Positions 21,564 to 33,800 of a DNA stretch of 64,000 nucleotides are shown here, in pieces (within the stretch, counting starts at the first letter, position 1; the number at the start of each line of letters is the position of its first letter). Origin of the DNA: Nothopassalora personata (Eukaryota > Ascomycota > Dothideomycetes > Mycosphaerellales > Mycosphaerellaceae); NCBI GenBank assembly GCA_033816765.1, contig CM066293.1, forward strand, positions 744,001 through 808,000, given 5' to 3'. The notes beneath the pieces were generated by a model. The model saw only the letters and a list, made by a program, of their open reading frames with translations. It ran no database searches and was not told where the DNA came from. A program made the translations under genes and the position numbers.

Positions 21564-23270
21564 ATGCCCTTCGTTCACATGCTCGACTATGCTGCCGGCA
21601 ACATCCGGTCGCTGGTCAATGCAATCGAAAAGCTTGGCTGGGAAGTGCAATGGGTTCAGTCACCAGAAGATGTGTCCAGAGCAGAGGTATGTCACCCCAG
21701 CACAAATCCGACAATGATCTCAAACTGATCACTGACAGGACATGTAATCACGTAGATACTTATACTGCCTGGCGTAGGCCACTTCGGCCACTGTCTAACA
21801 CAATTCGCCAACGCCGGCTATGTTGAACCGGTACGATCGTACATACAATCCGGCAAGCCATTCATGGGTATCTGTGTAGGTCTTCAGGCTCTCTTCGAAG
21901 GCTCCGAGGAGAACTCTTCTGTACCGGGTCTCGGCGTCGTGAGAGGACGACTTGAACGCTTCCGAGATGACACGAAGAGTGTCCCACACATCGGCTGGAA
22001 CTCTGCCAAGACTGATGCCAACGACGACAGTGTATACGGTTTGAGACCTGACAGCAAGTATTACTATGTCCACTCATATGCTGTTCCATACCGAGAGGGT
22101 GAGCTGGAAAAAGATGGCTGGACCGTAGCCAAGGCACGTTACGGCGACCAAGACTTTGTCGGCGCCATTGCAAAGGACAACGTCCTGGCTACTCAATTCC
22201 ACCCCGAAAAGAGCGGTGCTGCCGGTCAGCGCGTTCTCAAAGCATTCCTAGAAGGTCACAAGAGTCAACCGCTCCCTGCCATACTAGACCAAAACTCTAT
22301 CCGCGACGGCCTCACCCGAAGGATAATTGCCTGTCTCGACGTCCGCACAAACGACAACGGCGACCTCGTAGTGACCAAGGGCGACCAATACGATGTCCGC
22401 GAAAAGACTTCCAACTCCGTCCGCAATCTGGGGAAACCCGTTCAGAAAGCCCAACAATACTACGAACAAGGTGCCGACGAAGTGACATTCCTCAACATCA
22501 CCTCCTTCCGGGACACCCCACTCAAAGACCTCCCCATGCTTGAAGTCCTCCGCCAAGCCTCAGCGACCGTCTTCGTGCCCCTCACAATCGGTGGAGGCAT
22601 CAGAGATACTACAGATCCAGAGACAGGGCGTGTAGCTCCTGCTCTCGAAGTGGCGACACTGTACTTCAAGTCCGGCGCTGACAAAGTCTCTATCGGCTCT
22701 GATGCAGTCATAGCCGCGGAGGAATACCACAAATCCGGCAAAAAGCTGACAGGCAAGACCGCGATCGAAACCATCAGCGAAGCCTATGGCGCTCAAGCCG
22801 TCGTCGTCTCCGTTGACCCCAAACGCGTCTACGTCTCCTCCGCAGAGGCCACATCACACCGCGCCATCGAGACCAGCACCCTCGGCCCCGCCGGCGAAAA
22901 GTTCTGCTGGTACGCCTGCACCATCAAAGGCGGGCGCGAGACTCGCGATCTAGACGTAGTCCAACTCCTCACTGCTGTGGAAGCCATGGGTGCTGGGGAG
23001 ATTCTGCTCAATTGCATTGACAAAGACGGCACGAACTCAGGATTTGACTTGGAATTGGTCAGGATGGCGAAAGCAGCTGTCAAGATCCCCGTGATTGCAT
23101 CGAGCGGTGCAGGAAACGCGGATCACTTCGCTGAAGTCTTCGAGAAGACGAATGTAGATGCTGCGCTGGGTGCAGGAATGTTCCATCGTGGGGAGTGGAC
23201 TGTTAAGCAGGTGAAGGAGGAGTTGAAGAAGACGGGGTTGTTAGTTAGGAAATTTGAGGAACAGGTCTAG
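21564..23270 (+). CDS. HIS7: Imidazole glycerol phosphate synthase, HisH-HisF fusion
   Basis: It catalyses the fifth step of histidine synthesis: a glutaminase supplies ammonia to the cyclase, which converts PRFAR to IGP and AICAR. Two exons: 21564-21686 and 21756-23270. The 69-bp intron (GTATGT to CGTAG) is phase 0 and joins DVSRAE to [11 protein letters not shown]. The protein has 545 residues; yeast His7 has about 550. The glutaminase triad is intact: Cys81 in [15 protein letters not shown], and His190 and Glu192 in TQFHPEKSG. The HisF barrel carries general acid/base Asp236 in IIACLDVR and the second Asp in [15 protein letters not shown] near residue 460, plus the phosphate loops VPLTIGGGI and IASSGAG. 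The start MPFVHMLDY is the conserved one; an ATG 27 nt upstream adds nothing conserved. Confidence 0.97.
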
Positions 23271-23443
23271 ATGATGCGCTGCATCTTCTTGTGATGATTG
23301 CGGTGATATCAGCTATAGCTAGACCACTGTAGAATCCCCCATTTTCTTCTTGACCTTACCACGCAGTCGCCATAGGCTGCGACTGTCTTCTCAGCGACTC
23401 CACCCAAACATTACCTCCTATGAAGACACACTGCGCACATGTC

Positions 23444-25838
23444 CTACGTCTTCAACACCTCCCCAGCAAGCTCAACAGCCCTCGCAGTCTTCTCCACAAA
23501 CTCCGCCGCCAGCGTGAAATTGCCAGCATTGACAGCCTCCGTAATTCCAGGAAATGTCACAGCGCTGTAGCCCGTATCTACTCCGGGTGCGAAAATCAAA
23601 TGTCGATAGAACTGCCGACCTGGCAAACCACCCTGCGACGCAAAACCGCGCTGAAAGTCCCGTAGCTTGGTGTTCACATCTTGGAGGAGGGCGCTGTCGT
23701 CACTCTCGACTGCTTCTTGAGCGAGGGTCTCTGCTTCGCTCGCTTGGGTGCGGAATGTCTGGATGGAAGCTTCTAGAGCTGATGTGTCGAGGTCTTGGGT
23801 ACTGTTAGTGATCAAGGAGCGGAGGGTATTGTAGTAGGACTCCATCTGGGTGGCGTAGTTCGTTGGCCGTAGTGGGATGAGGTCTTCGTTCGCCAAGTGG
23901 TATGCCAGTAGAGAAAGGTACTGGCCCATTGCTTTGTGGACGAGGAAGCCTGGGTCGCCATAGTTTGCCATCCAGTGGTAGCTGTCGTAGTTGCTGTGGT
24001 AGTGCCAGATTGGATCTCCTGGGCCGGAGTTGGAGCCCACATCGATCTGAGTATCTTGTCGGTATGTCACGTCCATATTCGCTGGAAATGTTTACTCACT
24101 GCAGCAATGCCTCTTTGCACGAACGCCGTATAATCACTGCCACTTCCAAGCACTCCAATTTCTCCCATCGTATCGTCCATCCAGACGTCGTACATGGTCT
24201 CATTGCCGCCCGTCGCTGGCCATACGACCTTCTTCATCAACTCCGTAGCAATTGCGTGTAGCTCAGGCGAACTTGTAATCTCCGGGTGCGGGCCACTTAC
24301 TCCCACATCAATGTTGAGGTACGAGACGACAGTGTCGTTGATCCAAGGAATGTACTCCTCAACCCATTCAGTGGATCCTACGAGGCCGTACTCTTCGGCA
24401 TCCCACGAACAGAGCACGATGTTGCGCTTCGGCCTCCAACCTTGAGCGAGAAGTTTTCCGAAGACACGACCGAGCTCGACGATGATGGCGGTGCCAGAGT
24501 TTGGGTCTGCTGCACCTCCAATGATCCACGCATCCCGATGGTTGCCGATGATGACGGTCTCGTCTGCATTGGTGCCGTTGATGATTCCAATAGCGTTCCA
24601 GATATCAGTGTACCTGTCCTCCATCTGGTTGCTCATGCTGATGGTCACGCCTGGTGCTGGGCCAGTCGCATATGTAGCATTCAGAGCACCCACCCACATG
24701 GATCTGTTGACTTCAGCCCCCGGTGTGCCAAAGCCGTCGAGAGCTGCCAGTATAGGTTGTACTTCCTCGTACGATATCGGGATTGATGGGATCTGCGGCA
24801 GCACTGAGTACTTGTCTGCTCGTGGGGAGTCCTCTCTCGATGGGTAGCCTGGTGTGGTTGGGTCGCCAGGGTAAGTCGACAGAAACTGAACGGACCCTCG
24901 TTGCACTGAGGATGGATTGCGTGCTGGGCCATCGGGATATGCTGCAACTCCCTTTGCGACAGTCACATCACCATCATCACCTGGATCGGTGAACAGAATG
25001 GCACCAGTCATGCCATATTCCTGGATCTAGTCAATATTGAGGAGTGCTGTTATGTCTCGCAATCACATCTTCATACCTGTGCATTCTTCACTTTCAGGCC
25101 TCGGAAAGGTCCGCCATAACGTGAGAGCGCGATCTTGCCTTCAAGCTCCACACCCAGTGCTTGAAGACGCTCAAAGTCGACCTGCTGGCCTCGTCCGACG
25201 TAGACATACTCTGCGCTTGCATTTCCACTGAAAGAGTATCCGTGGAAAGTTGGAATGCGGTTCTTCCAGCCAGTAACATCGTCTTCCTCTAGAATCGCTT
25301 CCTCAAGGCTCGGAGTGTATGTCGTACCGTTCGGCCAGGTTACGAATATAGATTTGCTGACTACCCAAACAGAAGAGTGTTGGCCATACTCGAATGGTTA
25401 TGTCTCAGCAAATGGTGCCAAGCAGGGAGAAGCGCGCAGGGTGGTATTCAACTGACCTGGATAGTCGAGAAAGACATGATAACTGTCAAGTCGAGTCTGG
25501 AAGCCTGCTTCTGCCCAACGATCTGCCGTCCATTGGGCTTGGCTTCTGTTGCGACCAGCCAGATGATCGCCATGGGTGTAGTAGTATGACCAGTCAGAAA
25601 TGCTGTTGTTGTCGAAGGAAGAGATGATCAATTGTTCGTCTGCAGTAAGCTCTGGGGCAGATGTGGCCTGTGGGCAGACAAGTCAGCTGTGAGTGTTGAT
25701 ATGACGCTGGAATCATTTGCGTACTTGTCTCGTATGCTGATGTGTAAACCACTGTCGTTCGCGCTGGCAAGCTTCTGTGGGTAGTATCAATGCCGCTGCT
25801 ATGGCAGCAGTTCCCAATGGGGAGATGGAGTAATGCAT
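23444..25838 (-). CDS. Secreted/vacuolar M28B metallopeptidase, glutamate carboxypeptidase II-like
   Basis: Five exons: 25725-25838, 25457-25667, 25077-25360, 24100-25020 and 23444-24046. The introns (57, 96, 56 and 53 bp) have donors GTACGC, GTCAGT, GTATGA and GTGAGT. Splicing gives 710 residues. Residues 1-24 are a hydrophobic signal peptide or anchor; many NxT/NxS sites suggest glycosylation. A PA domain comes first (YVYVGRGQQVDFERL, KIALSRYGGPFRGLKVKNAQ). The M28 core follows, with His364 and Asp375 as zinc ligands in GNHRDAWIIGGAADPNSG, Glu412/Glu413 (catalytic and ligand) in SWDAEEYGLVGS, a later Asp in NIDVGVSGP and a His in HYHSNYDSYHWM. The C-terminus is the transferrin-receptor-like dimerisation helix region. 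The family releases C-terminal glutamate from peptides. At the third intron a TAG acceptor 9 nt earlier would add three residues. Confidence 0.9.
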
Positions 25839-26200
25839 TGTCGTCTTTCCGCTTGTTGTAGGTGAACAAGAAGATATGAGCTTGATGAAAACATCTCATG
25901 CCTACCATCTTCCCATCGCCTGCACACTGCGACTGCCGTGTTGCCAGTACTATATTACCTCAGTAAACTCAGACTCGCCGCAGGAATTGGCTTTGGCTTC
26001 GCCTAGCGCACGCGCTAGGCTCGCTTAAGCTCGCTTTAGCTCCGTTAAGCACGGTTCTGCACCGTTCAGCCAATTAGAGGGCTAGGAGCGCCAATTCGCG
26101 CAGCGAGTCTAAGACCAAATAGGGCTGTTTTGGTGTATACGAATTCAGCCCTGTATACAAATAAGCACTATTACATTCGAAGGCATACATCTCCATTAAC
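25839..26200. promoter_or_regulatory. Upstream region of the M28 peptidase up to the transposon block
   Basis: It holds the presumed promoter of the peptidase. From about 25,970 onward the sequence changes to repeated GCTTAAGCTCGCTTTAGCTC-like motifs with a strong hairpin, then reaches the copia LTR. No gene was seen. Confidence 0.4.
26001..26020. repeat. Perfect short hairpin
   Basis: GCCTAGCGC at 26001-26009 and its exact reverse complement GCGCTAGGC at 26012-26020 are separated by 2 nt. Related CTCGCTTAAGCTCGCTTTAGC motifs follow. This may be the end of a small inverted-repeat element, but no partner end was found. Confidence 0.4.
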
Positions 26201-26325
26201 TTGATGCTTGTCCTAGCACTTTCTTGGATGCCAAGGCCCTAGCTGCCTTAGGCACTTACTCGTAGCTTATCTTGCTTTCTCGCGCTTGGTAGATTCTTAA
26301 TACAATTAATCTACTTACATTATCT
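26201..26325 (+). repeat. 5' LTR of the copia element
   Basis: This 125-bp copy aligns without gaps to 45758-45882 with 10 differences, all CpA/TpA or TpG/TpA transitions. It carries two derived TpA states against eight in the 3' copy. The exact ends are uncertain by 1-2 bases. Confidence 0.85.
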
Positions 26326-27537
26326 AGTTATGACGCCCTCAGCGCTATATAACTGCGCGCATACCTTCCGATAGACACTGTTAATTGTATCCTGCTAATT
26401 GCGCGTGTTCGCGACACCTCGTTAGTAGATGCGACTTAACGCGACTTTAGTAGTAAACATATTAAGTCGCGACCTAGTCGGTAACGCGACGAGTATTCGT
26501 AGCGACACCTAGTTAGTGCACTATAGTAGTAGATAGATACTAACACTAACGGTAACATTACTAGACTCGAGATACTACTAGCGTAGTAGTCTATCGCCGG
26601 TACTTAGAGCTAGCAACAATCTTAGTAGACCGAGTCGGCTGCTCCTCAAAAGACTAAGAAGCCTACATTAACTCGCGGCTTCATTAACATAGTCGGCCGT
26701 AACAACAACGGTACCCCTAGTGTTAGTAAGCTCTAAGGTAAAGACGACTATAGTAGATAGGCCGACATGCTCGAGTCCGTGCTACGTAGCGAGTCGCTTT
26801 AGGGACTTATTAATAACACTAAGTAGAAGCCCACAATGCGTACTAACGAGTAGTAGTAGGAACTTAAGGAGCGAATTGAGGCATAGGATGCTAAGAAATA
26901 CTAGGCCCGCGCACTTATTATTGCTAATTGTAGTTAGTCTATTGCCGAGAACTATAAGGCCTATTAATAACTAAACACCCTATAGGACTATCTTAAGTCG
27001 ACATACGGTTAAACTAGAAAGTCTAAGGAGTACTCGCTGTATCTAGAGTTCGAGTTATATACCTACAGCGGCTCTAACCTAGACAAGTTTTGCTAACAAT
27101 ATTAAGCAAAGCTTACTAATCTAAACGGCACTAAATTAGCTATATTAAAGGCCTAGGCCCTGTTCCGCTTCCTGTACTAGATCTTACTATACTTCCCAAC
27201 ATTCGCGTCGGCAAAACGTAAATAGTTAAGGCAGCTTACTAGTAAGATCGAGGACACTACGACTATTACACTCGATAAGGTAATAAGCGACCTACTTAAT
27301 AAGGCGACTACTTAATAGTCTAAGACCGCTAATCTCGTAGTAAAGTAGAACACCTCTAACCCTTTCCCTCTAGCTAACCCTTAATAATAGGGTAATAGTA
27401 ACAACACTCGTAGCGGCGGTGCACCCCGTAGTACTACACGCGGACGAGGTCGTAGAGGCCGCGGCAATTAGAATAACGGTAGTCGCGGAGGCAGTTAGAA
27501 TAGTAATAATAAAAACTAGTAGTAGAAGCTAATATGC
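26326..27537 (+). pseudogene. Copia gag remnant
   Basis: Degenerate Gag ending in an RGRGRRGRGN-type basic region and the start of the zinc knuckle, where family A copy 1 inserted. Many TAG/TAA codons lie where Gln or Trp is expected. Confidence 0.65.
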
Positions 27538-27542
27538 GATAG

Positions 27543-27728
27543 TGTCACGGGGTGGCCTTGACCTTGGACCCTTCGCCGGCTTAACCGCGGACCTTCCGGA
27601 TCGGGTTAGCGCGGCTTGGCACGAGATCGACCTTGCTTCTCTCTTCTCTCTCGTTCTTAGACTCTTCGTAGATTGTATTATTCACGACTTGACTCCTACA
27701 CTCTCTGGATCTCATATCGCCCGTGTCA
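27543..27728 (+). repeat. 5' LTR, family A copy 1
   Basis: 186 bp, starting TGTCACGGGG and ending CCCGTGTCA; identical to the 3' LTR. It differs from the copy-2 LTRs at three sites. Confidence 0.95.
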
Positions 27729-27729
27729 T

Positions 27730-27739
27730 TACAATCTAC
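27730..27739 (+). promoter_or_regulatory. Primer-binding site of self-priming type
   Basis: TACAATCTAC begins 1 nt after the LTR and is the exact reverse complement of GTAGATTGTA at 27668-27677 inside the LTR. In Tf1-type elements the 5' end of the transcript folds back on the PBS and primes cDNA. The mRNA would then start at about 27668. Confidence 0.7.
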
Positions 27740-27865
27740 CGCTCATAAGCTGCACGCGTCCGCAAGGATCCGTACAGCGCGCTCAAACTAACAGCGCATT
27801 GTCAGCTCGAGCAACGCGCTCTAGCACCAGACCCGAGTGGTAGCGATTGTCAACATCCCACCATC

Positions 27866-30800
27866 ATGGAAGGCGAACAAGCAGTTCCAAACCCTCCTCC
27901 TCCGCAGCGAGGCCGACGACAGTCTCGAGGCGAGGACGAGGAGCGACCCGACTTACCAAGAGACCGATCACCACGAGAGCGATCCTCTATGCCACCCACC
28001 ACGCGACTTCGGCGCCAACTCGACAGTGCTGACGACGCAGTTACACCGAAAGTAACAGGCAACTTCAATCTCGACGAGCCGACGCCAGGGCGCCCGCTCA
28101 AGCAGAAGGGAACTGTCGTCGCCGACACGCAAGAGACGATTGGCCGACAGTCAGAATCAGCATCGGCAGCACCGGCTCCGAAGCCAGCGAAGAAGTACCC
28201 TCTGACAGAGGAGCAGCGCGAAGAGTATGCGCAGAGGAACTCCACGGACCGCCTCACGTACAACAAGGACGAGGGAACCGTGGCTAGACAGACAGAGCAC
28301 TGCGACCTCGGCTGGGCAGTGCCACGCGACATTACCACCTACAAGAATGCCGAAGGTCACAGACTGCTACAGGCCCGGTACAAGGTCAACAACTTCAAGT
28401 TCGGCAACGCGAAGGACCTTAAGCTGGTCGTTAACCAGGGCAATGAGGAACACCCGGATGCCGGTGCCAAACGCTTCCTAGACGTACTCGACAACGTCAA
28501 CCTGATTATCGCCAGAAGCGAGGAGGCCGTTGAGGAACACGATGCGCTCATCGAGCAGCACGAAGATACTATCGCCCAACAGGACAAGACTATCACCCAG
28601 CAAGAGAAGGTGATCACGCGCTTGGAAAAGAAGGAAAAGACTTCAACAAAGATGATAGAAGAAGCCATCGACAAGTTCGCCGCGTACAAGACTGAGCTGG
28701 CGGCCCTTCGACAGGACAAGCAAGACCTAGAGCAGCGTCTCAAGGCCATGGAGGCAAAGGACACAGAAGCTGACGACAGTGAGAAGGAGGATGCAACACT
28801 TGCACGACTAGGCAAGTACCTCCAGGATACCGACGGCGACGATTCCGACGTCGAGTCGGAAGCCAATCTCAGACGTCGGTACACCACCCACACCACGAAG
28901 GTCCCGCTGCGCAAGGCGGCCGGATCAGCTGGTGGTACACCAATGCCGAAGCCGCGGCCACGAGGCGTCTCCCCAGCAGGTTCCGGTATCAGCGCTATAC
29001 TCGGTCGGAAGCGCAGCTCACATGCTCAAGAACTCATCGACGACGATGATGATGCTCGGCCGACCTGTTCCGGCTCCGAAGCACGCGCCAGCGGCATCAA
29101 GGCGCCGGATGCATTCTCCGGCGAGGCAGGCAAGGAACAGAAGCCTTACCTCGAGTGGAAGCAGAAGATGAAGTACTACCTACGTATGGGTTGCAAGGGC
29201 TTCAGCGACGAAGACTTGAAAGCTACTGTCATCAACTGCACCACTGGATTCGCCTACAGTGTCCTCGAACCTATCGAGTCCACACTGGCTACGGCGGATC
29301 ACGTCTTCGAGGTGCTCGACGAGGCCTGCGGCGATAAGCATACGCGCACCACGAAGCGTGCAGAGTATCAGTACCTGAAGCAGGGTGACGGCGAGGTTTT
29401 CAGCAAGTTCTGGGCCAAGTTCGTGTCATATCTGCCATACATCTCACACGACAAGGATGACCCAGATGATTTGCCCGAGCAGATGCGGGCAAAGCTCAGC
29501 AAGGCTTACCGCGACTGCATCCGTGGCGAGCGTTTCAAGGATATCATGGCTATGAAGGACAAGCTCCACATGATCGAGGCTGACTTCCTTCACGATAAGG
29601 CAGGCGGCAGTAGCGGCGGAGGTCGTCGCCATGGCGGAACTGGTGGCGACGGCAACGACAAGTCACCTCTCCAGAAAGCCAATGATGCACTCAAGAACGG
29701 CTATGATTGGGACAAGGCCAAGGATGGCGGTCTCTCATCGTTCCGGCCCATTACCCAGAAGGAGTTCGACGACCGCACTAAGTGCTTTGCTTGCAAGAAG
29801 GAGGGATGCCGCAAGACCCTTCCAACATGCCCGTATGCACCATACAAGAAGGCCTCGCGTCGTCCGAACAACAGCACTCTCGACGTGCCTAGTGTTGAGG
29901 AAAAAGTCGCCGCTTCAACAGTGCAGCTGGGCGGACGACGGCAACCTATCGCCCTAACTGCTGACCTGCCAACGGTTTGTTCTCTCTCGGTTTCACCGCA
30001 CATGAGCCTCCCACCCATATCGAAGCATGTCGTGCTTTGCGGCATGGTCGGAGGGCAGCTCGTACGCTGTATGCTCGACACAGGTTGTACCTCTCTCTTT
30101 GTCCATGAGAGGTTTGCGAAACTAAATCTACAGCGCAAGCGCCTGCCAGAAGCGCTGCCATATACTGGCTCGAAGGGCAGCACTGCGGGACTGATCACAC
30201 AGATTGCCAGCATTCCAGACATCGACTTCAACGGCCAGCACGACAGCTTCAATGCCTGGGTCGCTGATCTCGGGCAATACGACCTCATCCTCGGCATGCC
30301 ATGGTTTGAGTCCAACCTTCCACACATCGACTTCGTCACGCGCACGCTTACCTTCGACAGCGGGATCTCCGCTCGCTGCGAGACCAAGTCCGATCCCAAA
30401 CCTGGCACACCGCGTTTCGCCTCTGAGCCGGTGGTGGAAGGCCCTCTCGAAGACCTTCCAGACATCAACATCATAACTGTGGGAGAAGCGCAGTCTGCAG
30501 TGGACGAGGGCCAAGAAGCATACCTCGTCTGGGACTACGATGACACGTCTGACACAGCAGCAGTGCTCGACGACGTCGGATTGCACATCTGCGCCATGAA
30601 CCCAGATGACCTGGAGCGCTACATGAAGGGCAAAGAGGAGGTCGACGCTAAGCAGCTCTTGCCACCTGATTTCCACCAGCGCGTCCAGGCATTCAACCCC
30701 GAGCTTGCGAAGTCACTTCCGCCACACAGGGAGGGGGACCTTGCGATCGATTTCATCCCTGGTGCTAAGCTGCCTTTCGTTAAGCCCCGGCCGGCAGGAC

Positions 30801-33800
30801 GAGATGAGCTAATTGTGACCAAAAAGCACATCACGGATCTCGCGTCCATCGGCTACGTTCGTCCATCGACATCACGGGTCGCATCACCGCTTCTCATTGT
30901 TAAGAAGCCTGGTGGTGGACTCCGGGTGTGCGTGGACTACCGAGCCATCAACGAGATCACCATCAAGAACAGGTATCCCATACCTCAGATACGTGAAACT
31001 CTAGCGCGCCTGTCCAAGGCCAAGATGTTCACTATCCTCGATATCATTGCGGCATTCAACCAGCTCCGTATCAAAGCCGGTGACGAATGGAAGACTGCTT
31101 TCACTACGCGCTATGGAACATACGAGTACTTGGTCGTGCCTTTTGGGCTATGTAACGCACCAGCGGCTTTCCAAGCCTACATCAATTCCGCACTGCACGA
31201 CTATCTCGATGATTTCTGCACGGCGTATTTGGACGACACTATCGTGTACACAGAGCCGCCGGAGCAGGGAGGTTTCGACGCGCTTCGCAAGCTCCACGTC
31301 GAGCACGTCAACAAGGTCCTTGACAAGCTTATCGAAGCCCGCCTGCCCTGCGACATACTGAAGTGCCGTTTCTTCCAGACCGAAGTCAAGTTCTTAGGGA
31401 TCATCATCACGGCGACCGGGCTGAAGATGGATCCCAAGAAAGTTCAAGCGATCCAAGAGTGGGCGACTCCACGCAATGTTACTGACGTCCTAGCATTCCT
31501 AGGGTTGTGCAACTTCTATCGCAGATTCATCGCCGAATTCGCTACTATAGCATTCGCCCTTACATGCTTGACCCGTGGCGCCAACAGCAAGGACCCAAAG
31601 CACCGTCCGGTCTGGCGCTGGACTGCAGAGTGCCAGGAGGCTTTCGATGCTCTGAAGCTGGCTTTTACCAAGGCACCAGTACTTAAGCATTTCGATCCGG
31701 ACCTCCGAAGCACTGTCGAATGCGACGCCTCTGACACGGTTACAGCTGGAGTCCTGTCCCAGCCAGATCCAGACGACGGCTGGGCACTCAAACCAGTTGC
31801 TTTCTACTCTACAAAGATGATTCCAGCGGAATGCAATTACGAGATCTACGACAAGGAACTTATGGCAATCGTGCACGCATTCGAGGAATGGCGGCCCGAG
31901 CTTATGTCTTGCGATCCAGCTACACCAATCAAGGTGCTATCCGACCACCGCGGCTTGGAGTACTTTATGACTACCAAGCAGCTTAACAGACGTCAAGCCC
32001 GGTGGGCGGAGTTCCTGTCTGCTTTCAACTTCAAGATCACGTACAGACCTGGCAAAGACAACGTGAAGGCCGACTGCCTTACACGACGATCCCAGGACCA
32101 GGACAAGTCCGATGATCTGCGCAACCGCCGCCAAGTTCTGCTCAAGGAGGACAATCTCAGCGACGAGGTGCGTGCGACACTGCCGCAGGTCGCTTGTCTC
32201 GAGGTACCCGATCCAGCAGCAACAGCCAAGCGTCAGTACGAGCTCGCCATAGCTGCACTGGAAGTCCTAGACGGCGCCACTCCAGGCGATCCTTCCATTG
32301 AGGAACAGATCCAGCTTACGTACGCCAAAGACGAGCTCGCTTGTGACATTCGCGAAGCAATCAAGAAGGATCTGCCCAAGCTGAAGGACGCACGCGTATC
32401 TATCACCGATTGCCGCATCGAACATGACACGATCTTCGTGCGCGACAAGGTGTATGTACCGGATTCTGAGGACTTGCGAGGCGAAGTCATGCGCCAGCAC
32501 CACAACACTCTCCTCACCGGTCATCCAGGCCGCGAGAAGACGTATGAACTGATCGCCCGCGAGTACTGGTGGCCGGGGATGTTCAAGGATGTTCGCAGGT
32601 ACACAGATGCATGTCACGTCTGCACCCGCATACGCGCTTTCACTCGAGCATATTCAGGAGGTTTGCGGCAGCTGCCAGTACCACAAGGAGCATACCGCGA
32701 AGTCACGATGGACTATGTGGTTGAGCTGCCAGCTAGCACATCAGCCGAGGGCGTCACCTTCACCAACATCCTGACAGTCACGGAGCGACTCACCAAACGC
32801 AAACACTACATCGCAGTTAAGGACTTGACCGCCGAAACAGCGGCAGATGTCTGCCTGCGTTACATTATTAAGGACCAGGGACTTTTCGACGTCGTTTACA
32901 GCGATCGCGGGTCCCAGTGGGTCAGCGCATTCTGGAAACGCCTGTTGCTACTGATGCGCGTCGACCAGCGACTGTCTACTGCTTTCCACCCGCAAACAGA
33001 TGGGCAGAGTGAAAGCACTAACAGGATTATGGAAATGTATCTCCGCGCATTCGTCAACTACGCGCAGGACGACTGGGTCCAGTTGCTTCCTATGGCCGAG
33101 TTCGCCGCCAACAACGTACGGTCTGACACTACAGGTGTGTCACCGTTCTTCGCAACTCTGGGCCGCCATCCGCGCATGACTTTCACACCGCCATCGGAGC
33201 TCGCCAAGCATTCTGGACCTACCGCACAGCGCATTAACCAGCAAGCTGCCGATGACTTCGCCGCCAAACTTGAGCAACTTCATGACTACTGTGCGACTCA
33301 AATGCGTTGGGCGCAGGCTCGATATGACGACAGCGCGCTCACTTCTCGACAAGCAGCACCGCGCTATCGCGTCGGCGACAAGGTTTGGCTCGACACGCGC
33401 AACATACTGACTCGCCGACCAAGCAAGAAACTCGACCACAAGAACAACGGCCCTTGGCCAGTCGAGAAGGTACTAGGCAACGACGCATACCGACTTACCC
33501 TGCCAGCCACTATGAAGATACACAACGTCTTCCACACCAGCCTCTTGCGCATCGCCGACTCGAACCCGTTTCCCAACCAACACGATACCGAGCCACCGCC
33601 AGTTATCGACGCCGAAGGTCAGCAACGTCACGAGGTGGAGGAGGTGATTAAGAGCAAGTGGACAGGCAGGGCGCACAAGGAGGTTCGCTACACATACCGA
33701 TGGGTCGGCGGCGCCCACACCTCAGAGGTCTACAAAGTCAACATCGGCGGACCCGATGACTTGATCGCAGACTTTCACCACAACAACCCTGATGCTGATG

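Noticed and set aside
28357..28914. Long minus-strand frames over the gypsy gag and pol genes
   Set aside because: They repeat at the same place in both family A copies as shadows of coding sequence and contain no motif.
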